Of a stretch of 24,755 bases of DNA, positions 1 through 4,478 are shown in pieces. A program made the translations under genes and the position numbers. The DNA comes from a virus. The DNA is taken from the IMG/VR virus record IMGVR_UViG_3300009618_000128, positions 1 through 24,755 of that record; one strand, 5' to 3'. How positions within the stretch are numbered: the first letter of the stretch is position 1; the number at the start of each line of letters is the position of its first letter. The notes beneath the pieces were generated by a model that saw only the letters and a list, made by a program, of their open reading frames with translations, did not search any database and was not told the DNA's origin.

Positions 1-50
1 TTAGGAGACTCGCACCGCAGACGATTTCTTTCAGAAAACTGCTTGTTCAT
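1..50 (-). CDS. 5' fragment of leftward gene, possibly a MazG-like dATP/dGTP pyrophosphohydrolase
   Basis: The gene reads leftward off the window edge, so only 16 complete codons are visible (MNKQFSERNRLRCESP). The ATG is supported by an excellent Shine-Dalgarno AGGAGG six bases upstream on the minus strand. From memory of the family, the stretch NRLRCESP resembles the start of phage dATP/dGTP diphosphohydrolase (MazG-fold) proteins, where it is followed by GF-N/R-H. That continuation lies outside the window, so the assignment is a weak inference from very few residues. If right, the enzyme would hydrolyse purine dNTPs in the infected cell. It heads away from the virion genes, consistent with an early nucleotide-metabolism region. 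Confidence 0.45.
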   Translation of the reverse strand, partial: MNKQFSERNRLRCESP

Positions 51-97
51 TGTTCCCCTCCTTCAAGGGAGTTAAAGGGATAATTCCCCTTCCATCG

Positions 98-112
98 GCG
101 GCCCTAGGCCGC
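98..112 (-). repeat. Short GC-rich hairpin with the stop codon in its loop
   Basis: GCGGCC and GGCCGC form a perfect 6-bp stem around a 3-nt loop. On the minus strand the loop is TAG, the stop codon of the 75-residue gene. No T-run follows, so it is not a canonical intrinsic terminator. It may protect the mRNA 3' end or slow read-through into the next leftward gene, whose start lies about 50 nt on. Confidence 0.4.
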
Positions 113-331
113 AATTTCCCCGTCACATGGACCGCCAATGAATTTAATCACTGCCGCTTGAAATTCTGGCGTATCGACAGGTTTATTGCTCGTATTTGTG
201 GGATCATCATCCCACCACTGCACCCCATCGCTGTACCATGTGATGGGATGCGCGATGTAGACTTCTTGGTTCCCGTCCCACTCTGCCGCTATTACGGGAC
301 CCGCTCCGATCTGCTCCATGAGTGTCGTCAT
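104..331 (-). CDS. Small phage protein of unknown function, 75 residues
   Basis: No family is recognised with confidence. The protein begins MTTLMEQIGAGPVIAAEWDG and is acidic, with five Trp/Tyr residues in its middle (YIAHPITWYSDGVQWWDDD) and a GGPCDGE motif near the C-terminus. The start is fixed by AGGAG six bases before ATG at 331. An in-frame ATG ten codons further upstream has no such site. It is the second gene of a leftward set: the gene before it ends 33 nt upstream and the next starts about 54 nt downstream. Its composition and position suit a small accessory protein of the early or middle region. The sense of reading is chosen because this strand has the ribosome site and protein-like composition, whereas the overlapping rightward frame has neither. 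Confidence 0.6.
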   Translation of the reverse strand: MTTLMEQIGAGPVIAAEWDGNQEVYIAHPITWYSDGVQWWDDDPTNTSNKPVDTPEFQAAVIKFIGGPCDGEIAA

Positions 332-364
332 TTTGCTCTCCTGAGGCTGGTTGCCTCTCAATTA

Positions 365-622
365 CTACCACTCGCCAAAAGTACAAATCACGCCACATCC
401 ACCACTCAGATGCTTGTGGCTGCTGAAATGCGCTCTGATCTCTTCACACTGGCGGGCATCACGCTGCGCTCTGGTCTCACGTCCGCCAAATCTGGCGCGA
501 GGCTTTGCTCCGCCCATAAGCTCAACGCAACGTGGGCAGTTAGCATCCTTGCGCCCGAAGCTCATCTGGCATTCATCAGAGTGCATCGAATCGCCATTTT
601 TTGCGTGCTTCGCTGTATACAT
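365..622 (-). CDS. Small Cys/His-rich protein, probable zinc-binding, 85 residues
   Basis: The protein has six Cys (18, 29, 32, 59, 76, 80) and several His (14, 65, 69, 71). These include a CPRC knuckle at 29-32 and a C-terminal segment HLSGGCGVICTFGEW. I recall similar C-termini (GGCG..CTFG-D/E-W) in many small environmental phage proteins of unknown function. The spacing suggests one or two metal sites, for example C29/C32 with a distal Cys pair. The start at 622 is chosen because GAGAGG lies nine bases upstream. A TTG eight codons earlier would place that site inside the coding region. It is the promoter-proximal gene of the leftward set and is transcribed away from the terminase operon. 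DNA or RNA binding is possible but unproven. Confidence 0.6.
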   Translation of the reverse strand: MYTAKHAKNGDSMHSDECQMSFGRKDANCPRCVELMGGAKPRARFGGRETRAQRDARQCEEIRAHFSSHKHLSGGCGVICTFGEW

Positions 623-721
623 GGTGTTTGTCCTCTCAATTGCCAACGTTTCAATAGTGACATATAGCGGAAGTATGCGTCAAGAGAAAAATGAATCAAT
701 AAAATCATCTACCTACAGAGA

Positions 722-744
722 TTTTCACATTTATTTCCACATTT
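722..744. repeat. Tandem near-direct repeat, period 12, possible protein-binding sites
   Basis: TTTTCACATTT (722-732) is followed one base later by TTTCCACATTT (734-744). The two copies differ at one position and are in register at 12 bp, just over one helical turn. They lie immediately upstream of the inverted repeat and -10 box of the terminase promoter, a suitable place for an activator or repressor. No known operator is recognised. Confidence 0.35.
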
Positions 745-748
745 TGCG

Positions 749-775
749 CTTAGCGAGGCGCGCTAAGGCTATAAT
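749..775 (+). promoter_or_regulatory. Terminase-operon promoter: inverted repeat and perfect -10 box
   Basis: TATAAT at 770-775 matches the sigma-70 -10 consensus exactly. A 7-bp inverted repeat, CTTAGCG (749-755) and CGCTAAG (761-767), fills the spacer and ends two bases before the box. No good -35 hexamer exists at 16-18 bp; the nearest is TTGCGC (744-749) at 20 bp. A perfect -10, a poor -35 and a spacer dyad together suggest control by a protein bound at the dyad. The predicted start of transcription (about 782) abuts the ATG at 783, so the transcript would have little or no leader. Confidence 0.5.
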
Positions 776-782
776 CAGCAGC

Positions 783-1202
783 ATGGGTGCGACGCTTCTT
801 ACGGCTGAAATGGAACAGCAAATCGTTCTCCACGTATCACTAGGGGAGAGGTCTTTGCGGGCGATTTGTCGCGAAATAGGGGTTTCGCATACTACATTTC
901 TTGATCATGTCCGCGATAATCAACAACTTGTCGACCAATACACGCGCGCGAAAGAGATTGGCGACGACCTAGCATTTGATCATCTGCGAGAGCTGCAAAC
1001 GATGGAGCCTGAGCGTACCAGGTTTGGGGTTGATCCTGGCTGGGTTGCGTGGAAAAGGCAGCAAATAGATACACTTAAATGGGAATTGTCCAAGCGCAAT
1101 CCCAAGAAGTACGGGGAACGCATGGCGGTAGAGCATTCAGGCGAGATCGACCTGGCTGGCCGGCTGGCTGCGGCGGAAAAGCGGATCAGCTCGAAAGAAT
1201 AG
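783..1202 (+). CDS. terS: Terminase small subunit (TerS), Sf6-like
   Basis: TerS recognises the packaging site on phage DNA and hands it to TerL. The 139-residue product has an N-terminal helix-turn-helix (about residues 24-45, SLRAICREIGVSHTTFLDHV) followed by a helical oligomerisation region. A WELSKRNPKKYGERM segment near residue 100 is typical of Sf6/phage-type small terminases. The start at 783 gives the usual length. It has no Shine-Dalgarno, but it sits one base from the predicted transcription start, fitting a leaderless message. The frame stays open further upstream, but that stretch is AT-rich control DNA and lies opposite the leftward genes. It is followed 16 nt later by a zinc-ribbon gene and then TerL, the standard packaging order. 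Confidence 0.85.
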   Translation: MGATLLTAEMEQQIVLHVSLGERSLRAICREIGVSHTTFLDHVRDNQQLVDQYTRAKEIGDDLAFDHLRELQTMEPERTRFGVDPGWVAWKRQQIDTLKWELSKRNPKKYGERMAVEHSGEIDLAGRLAAAEKRISSKE

Positions 1203-1204
1203 CT

Positions 1205-1217
1205 GGTACAATGTACC
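1205..1217 (+). repeat. Inverted repeat just before the zinc-ribbon start codon
   Basis: GGTAC-aat-GTACC is a perfect 5-bp dyad that ends one base before the ATG at 1219, where a ribosome-binding site would normally lie. No Shine-Dalgarno is present. Translation of the next gene probably relies on ribosomes finishing TerS 16 nt upstream. A further GTACC occurs at 1233-1237. Confidence 0.35.
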
Positions 1218-1218
1218 T

Positions 1219-1518
1219 ATGGTTCGGCACGATGTACCAGTTTGCGAGTGTGATCAATGCGGGCACCGATGGTTGCAAGAGGGCGACAAGCTGCCAGACC
1301 GTTGCCCTAGCCGTTGCCCTAGCCGTAAATGCAGGTCGCTGCGCTGGAATCTGACTCTTATGGGCCAAGTGGTAGAGAAGGCGCGTAAGGTTGGCGCGGT
1401 GGCTGTCCAGATCAACGAGACGGTGATTCCAACCTCTCGATGCGAGAATCCCAAGCACGAGGGCTTCCAGCGCAAAGATGGTTATTGGTGCATGACGTGC
1501 GTTAGGCTTTACCCATGA
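1219..1518 (+). CDS. Zinc-ribbon protein between the terminase subunits
   Basis: The 99-residue protein starts with a probable zinc ribbon: Cys 9, 11 and 14 (CECDQCGHRW), then Cys 29, 33 and 38 ahead of a Trp at 43. The pattern C-x-C-x2-CGH-x-W ... P-x2-C ... W is one I recall from small phage proteins near terminases. A second Cys cluster (75, 91, 94, with His 80) closes the protein. Residues 28-35 read RCPSRCPS, encoded by an exact 12-base tandem duplication, so one Cys of the knuckle is doubled. The gene overlaps the TerL start by four bases (ATGA), implying translational coupling. Nucleic-acid binding during packaging is a reasonable inference, not shown. An HNH nuclease, common at this place, is excluded because no HNH motif is present. 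Confidence 0.7.
   Translation: MVRHDVPVCECDQCGHRWLQEGDKLPDRCPSRCPSRKCRSLRWNLTLMGQVVEKARKVGAVAVQINETVIPTSRCENPKHEGFQRKDGYWCMTCVRLYP
1299..1322 (+). repeat. Exact 12-bp tandem duplication inside the zinc-ribbon gene
   Basis: CCGTTGCCCTAG occurs twice head-to-tail (1299-1310, 1311-1322), followed by a partial third copy CCGT. It keeps the reading frame and adds the residues RCPS in the middle of the Cys knuckle. It looks like a recent slippage duplication. Confidence 0.85.
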
Positions 1519-3095
1519 GCACAGCCGAGCGGATACTTGATCGAATCGCCTCGTTTCGGCGCGATCCTATCGGCTTTGTTAAGTTCGCGTATCCCTGGGG
1601 CGAGCCGGGACCGCTCGAAAATGAGAGCCTGCGCGACTGGCAGGCCGACATATTCATCACCATCGGCAAGCATCTGCGCTCACCGTTTTGCTTTCAACCG
1701 CTCAAAATCGCAGTAGCGTCCGGTCACGGCATCGGCAAGACTGCTGCAATCGCCATGATCTCAGACTGGGCGATGAGCACGTGTGATGACTGCCGGGTGC
1801 TCGTGACGGCCAACACGGAGGATCAGCTCGCAACAAAGACTTGGCCTGAGATGATCAAGTGGTTTGGGTTGAGTATCAACCGCAATTGGTGGCAAATCTC
1901 GGCGACCAGGATTAGCTCCAAGCAGCCGGGGCATGAGAGTACGTGGCGGGTAGACCGGGAGACGTGGAGCGAGAACAATACTGAGGCGTTCCAGGGCCTC
2001 CACAACCGGCGCAAGCGGATTGTGCTGATCTTCGACGAGGGTTCGGCTATCCCCAAGACAGTCTGGGATGTGGCCGAGGGAGCATTGACTGACGAGGACA
2101 CAGAGATTATCTTCCTCGTCTTTGGCAATCCAACGCAAAACGATACGCCGTTCGCTGGCTGCTTCGGAGCGCAAAAGCACCGATGGGTGACCAGGCACAT
2201 TGATTCGCGGACTGTTCCCGGCACCAACAAAGAGCAGATTGATCGCTGGATCATGGACTTCGGCGAGGATTCAGACTTTGTACGTGTCAGGGTTCGCGGC
2301 GAGTTCCCGCGCGCTGGAGGATTGCAGTTCATCCCTCAAGACTTGATTGCGGCTGCCCGTAAGCGGCAATGCGAGCCGTCGGGCTACAAGATCATGAGCG
2401 TCGATGTGGCGCGGTCCGGATTCAATCAGACGGTTGTCGGCTGGCGTCAGGGTCCGGTTGCGCGGATCACGGACAAGTGGCGCGGGCTGCCTATACCGGA
2501 TCAATCCGGCAAAATCGCGCTGCGGATCATGGAGGAGGAGCCGCGCTGCATCATCATCGACGGGGATGGGATCGGCGGGGCGGTAGCGGATCACTTGCGC
2601 ATGATGCTCCCCAAGATCAACCAGCCGCGTCGAGAGTGGCCGGATAACGCTCTGTCGCGCTGGTTCGCATCGCATCCGTGGTTTACAGTGCAGGAGTTCC
2701 ACGGCGGTCAGCCACCGGGCGACAAGTTCATGTATTTCAACAAGCGAGCGGAGGTCTGGGGCAAAGTCAAGAAGTGGCTGGAGACCGGCTCGATTGACGA
2801 TGACCCAGAACTGGAGCGTGATCTGACCGGGCCGCGCTTCGACACCGATAACCCCAAGAGCGTGATTCAGTTAGAGCGCAAAGAGGATATGCGGGATCGG
2901 GGCGTGGACTCACCTGATTGCGGTGATATGCTGGCCATGACTTTCGCGGCTAACCCGATGGCTGAGACGCGGGAGGAAAAGACGCGGCGCGAACAGGCCC
3001 AGATCATAGACCCGATGGAGCTGCACTTCGCTAAACTGAGGGAGACGGAACGGCGGAAAGCGGAGCGCGCGCCACGGCAGTATTGGGACGATTGA
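1515..3095 (+). CDS. terL: Terminase large subunit (TerL): packaging ATPase and nuclease
   Basis: TerL is the motor that pumps DNA into the prohead and cuts it. The 526 residues carry both domains. The ATPase has Walker A ASGHGIGKT (68-76), Walker B VLIFDE (170-175, with D174 and E175) and a coupling motif VFGNPT (202-207). The RNase H-like nuclease has acidic residues at SVDVAR (D297), IIIDGDG (D349, D351) and DCGD (D468, D471). Length and motif order are normal for phage large terminases, closest in style to headful-type Sf6-like enzymes. The ATG overlaps the preceding stop (ATGA), so the start is well supported. No frameshift or inserted element is seen. The last 45 residues are highly charged and may contact the portal. 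Confidence 0.97.
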   Translation: MSTAERILDRIASFRRDPIGFVKFAYPWGEPGPLENESLRDWQADIFITIGKHLRSPFCFQPLKIAVASGHGIGKTAAIAMISDWAMSTCDDCRVLVTANTEDQLATKTWPEMIKWFGLSINRNWWQISATRISSKQPGHESTWRVDRETWSENNTEAFQGLHNRRKRIVLIFDEGSAIPKTVWDVAEGALTDEDTEIIFLVFGNPTQNDTPFAGCFGAQKHRWVTRHIDSRTVPGTNKEQIDRWIMDFGEDSDFVRVRVRGEFPRAGGLQFIPQDLIAAARKRQCEPSGYKIMSVDVARSGFNQTVVGWRQGPVARITDKWRGLPIPDQSGKIALRIMEEEPRCIIIDGDGIGGAVADHLRMMLPKINQPRREWPDNALSRWFASHPWFTVQEFHGGQPPGDKFMYFNKRAEVWGKVKKWLETGSIDDDPELERDLTGPRFDTDNPKSVIQLERKEDMRDRGVDSPDCGDMLAMTFAANPMAETREEKTRREQAQIIDPMELHFAKLRETERRKAERAPRQYWDD

Positions 3096-3099
3096 CAGA

Positions 3100-3393
3100 A
3101 TGGTGTATGCTATGAGCATGATTCGCAGGTGGCTACGTGCGCTGATCGGCTGGGATGAGGTCGAGGAGCATGACAGCGCCCAAGATGATACGCTGGCCGT
3201 TCTTGCAAGCGAGGCTCTTGAGCAAAAGAATCTGATCAAGTCCGCGTTTGATCGCATCGAAGGCCACGAATCGCGCATCTCCCGACTCCAGCGGCAGCGT
3301 GATACCGCGCCGCCCCGTATATCTGAACTTGACTGGGAGGCGCAGCAGATCGCGTTCCTCTGCAACCCTGAGAACTTCAAGGAGCAAAACTGA
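3100..3393 (+). CDS. Small charged helical protein after TerL, unknown function
   Basis: The product is up to 97 residues with no recognised domain. It begins with a basic amphipathic stretch (MIRRWLRALIGWDEVEEH, from the third Met). A charged helical middle rich in Glu, Lys and Arg follows (about 40-68, EALEQKNLIKSAFDRIEGHE), consistent with a short coiled coil. It ends FKEQN. Three in-frame starts are possible, at 3100, 3112 and 3118. None has a good Shine-Dalgarno, and coupling to the TerL stop at 3095 favours one of them. The first is given. Its stop overlaps the next start (TGATG). A TTGACA at 3092-3097 overlaps the TerL stop but lacks a -10 at the right distance. Small proteins here in related phages are of unknown role. 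Confidence 0.7.
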   Translation: MVYAMSMIRRWLRALIGWDEVEEHDSAQDDTLAVLASEALEQKNLIKSAFDRIEGHESRISRLQRQRDTAPPRISELDWEAQQIAFLCNPENFKEQN

Positions 3394-3395
3394 TG
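3379..3395 (+). repeat. 17-nt gene-junction repeat, copy 1
   Basis: AAGGAGCAAAACTGATG occurs here and again at 3558-3574. In both places it encodes the last residues KEQN, supplies the Shine-Dalgarno, the stop codon and the overlapping start of the next gene. The identity extends over the whole junction, beyond what a ribosome site alone needs. Confidence 0.85.
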
Positions 3396-3572
3396 AAATA
3401 TATGCAGGTCGAGAGCACCGATTATCCCGGTCTTGAGCGCCACGAGACTAAAGTGGAGACCTGTCCACGCTGCCTGTCGAACTACAATCCGAAGAACCGA
3501 GTTCGCGCTCGGCGTCACGAAACCCAGCAATGCAAACCGGGCAAAGTGGCCCGGTCAAAGGAGCAAAACTGA
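3393..3572 (+). CDS. 59-residue C2HC-type zinc-finger-like protein
   Basis: This gene is short enough to be missed by length filters. Its ATG overlaps the preceding stop (TGATG) and is preceded by AAGGAG. Its own stop overlaps the next start in the same manner. The protein has CPRC (C24, C27), then H42 and C47 in a very basic stretch (PKNRVRARRHETQQC). This gives a plausible C-x2-C ... H-x4-C metal site with DNA-binding character. No family name is assigned. It ends KEQN, exactly like the product of the gene before it, because the two junctions share a 17-nt repeat. Confidence 0.7.
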   Translation: MKYMQVESTDYPGLERHETKVETCPRCLSNYNPKNRVRARRHETQQCKPGKVARSKEQN

Positions 3573-3574
3573 TG
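3558..3574 (+). repeat. 17-nt gene-junction repeat, copy 2
   Basis: Second copy of AAGGAGCAAAACTGATG, at the junction of the zinc-finger-like gene and the His-rich gene. The identical junctions flank the zinc-finger-like gene on both sides, as would be left by duplication or insertion of a gene cassette. Confidence 0.85.
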
Positions 3575-3850
3575 GCAAACTTCAGCAAGGGATACTTGGG
3601 CGGATCGATGGAAGAGAAGCCCAAAGCGCAGCCGATGGGCGGCGAGCACGAGGAACCGGACGGCGATGAAGGCGTCGACGGCAAGATCGAGAGCCACCTA
3701 AAAGCGATGCACGCGGCCACCGGGCACGGTCATTCACACATCCAGCACAAGCCGGAAGGCCATATCGCGCATCACATCGACCATGAGGGCAACGTGTCCG
3801 GGCCGGAAGAGCATTCCGACTGCCCAGGCGGAATGTGCGGGGGCGTGTAA
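3572..3850 (+). CDS. Histidine-rich 92-residue protein with C-terminal Cys pair
   Basis: The product contains 12 His, most between residues 41 and 82 (for example HAATGHGHSHIQHKPEGH), and ends CPGGMCGGV with a Cys pair. The first third is acidic and Gly-rich. Metal binding, perhaps of Ni, Zn or Cu, is suggested by composition alone. I recall short His-rich proteins at this place in other environmental phages, without known function. The start is fixed by the TGATG overlap and AAGGAG nine bases upstream. An upstream in-frame ATG at 3530 lies inside the preceding gene and is rejected. The stop overlaps the next start (TAATG). Confidence 0.7.
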   Translation: MANFSKGYLGGSMEEKPKAQPMGGEHEEPDGDEGVDGKIESHLKAMHAATGHGHSHIQHKPEGHIAHHIDHEGNVSGPEEHSDCPGGMCGGV

Positions 3851-4056
3851 TGGCGCTCGTTACTAATTCATTCGGTGGCGTTGATTTGTTGGCGACGGCG
3901 ACAGACCTCGACAAGCGGGTAACCGCGCTCGAAGGCGGCGGAACGGCTATCGCTCCCTCTGACAATGCGCTGGCCACCCGCGTCGAAGCGTTAGCGGCGG
4001 AATTGACTGCGTTGCGGAATGCTCTTGAGCCGACAGGACTGCCTGTCAAGGAGTAG
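3850..4056 (+). CDS. 68-residue coiled-coil-like protein, unknown function
   Basis: No family is recognised. The protein starts MALVTNSFGGVDLLATATDL. It has two heptad-like segments, DLDKRVTALEGG (about 19-30) and LATRVEALAAELTALRNAL (about 41-59), separated by a Gly/Ala/Pro linker, so a short oligomerising coiled coil is likely. The start overlaps the previous stop (TAATG). The in-frame ATG at 3835 lies inside the previous gene and is rejected. It could be a minor head or assembly factor, judging only from its place between TerL and portal. Confidence 0.65.
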   Translation: MALVTNSFGGVDLLATATDLDKRVTALEGGGTAIAPSDNALATRVEALAAELTALRNALEPTGLPVKE

Positions 4057-4061
4057 ATTTT

Positions 4062-4265
4062 ATGGCAGGAACCAAAGAAGTTAACCTGGGACGCAAAGGC
4101 TCGTTCTCGATCAAAGAGGGGAGCCTTCATCGGATGCTGCACGTTCCCGAAGGCGAGAAGATCGGTGAGGAGCGCATGAAGGCTGCATCGCACTCGTCCA
4201 ACCCGACATTGCGGCGCAAGGCAATCAGCGGCCTTGGATTATCCGCGATGCACCACGGGGGATAG
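4062..4265 (+). CDS. 67-residue basic phage protein, unknown function
   Basis: The small basic protein contains GSFSIKEGSLHRMLHVPEGE followed by an Asn-Pro-Thr-Arg-Arg helix (SSNPTLRRKAISGLGL). I recall the pattern 'G-x-LH-x-L-x-VPEG ... NPxLRRKA' from many small phage proteins of unknown function. AGGAG lies about nine bases before the ATG, and the preceding gene ends six bases upstream. The stop abuts the next start with no gap. Lys/Arg content would allow DNA binding, but there is no direct sign of it. Confidence 0.65.
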   Translation: MAGTKEVNLGRKGSFSIKEGSLHRMLHVPEGEKIGEERMKAASHSSNPTLRRKAISGLGLSAMHHGG

Positions 4266-4478
4266 ATGGACATTGAGCGCCAGAAGCCGGTTACGGATCA
4301 GTACCGCGACGGATGGGAGCGCATCTTTCGCCCAAAGACGAGATGCACTGTGCGCGAGGCTTTAGAGTCGATAGGTATTCCCGTAGTGATCGACGATTCA
4401 ATCCCTCCGGGAGAGATTCATCTTCGCCACCCCAACGGGCGCGTTGACAAGATAGTGGGGATAGGCCCCAATGCCTGA
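4266..4478 (+). CDS. 70-residue protein just before the portal, unknown function
   Basis: The protein starts MDIERQKPVTDQYRDGWERI and contains one Cys (28) and an acidic/hydrophobic second half (IPVVIDDSIPPGEIHLRHPN). No domain is recognised. It begins directly after the previous stop, with GGGGGA just upstream, and runs 8 nt into the portal gene, so the two are probably translated together. Its small size and its coupling to the portal suggest a head-assembly accessory role, by position only. Confidence 0.6.
   Translation: MDIERQKPVTDQYRDGWERIFRPKTRCTVREALESIGIPVVIDDSIPPGEIHLRHPNGRVDKIVGIGPNA

Larger units (their letters stand above)
623..782. promoter_or_regulatory. AT-rich divergent control region between leftward genes and the terminase operon
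   Basis: This is the only sizeable non-coding stretch between oppositely oriented genes, and it is clearly more AT-rich than its flanks. Rightward, it ends in a perfect -10 box (770-775). Leftward, a plausible promoter is TTGATT followed after 16 bp by CATACT on the minus strand, about 50 nt before the 85-residue gene. It also holds a near-perfect tandem repeat (722-744) and an inverted repeat (749-767). This layout is what an early/late transcription switch would need. The promoter assignments come from consensus matching by eye. Confidence 0.5.

Noticed and set aside
50-667. 205-residue rightward open frame across the left region
   Set aside because: It is antisense to two genes with proper ribosome sites and small-phage-protein composition. 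It has no ribosome site of its own and an implausible composition.
3092-3116. Promoter at TTGACA overlapping the TerL stop
   Set aside because: No -10 box at 15-19 bp. The TATGCT and TATGAG candidates are only 8 and 13 bp away.
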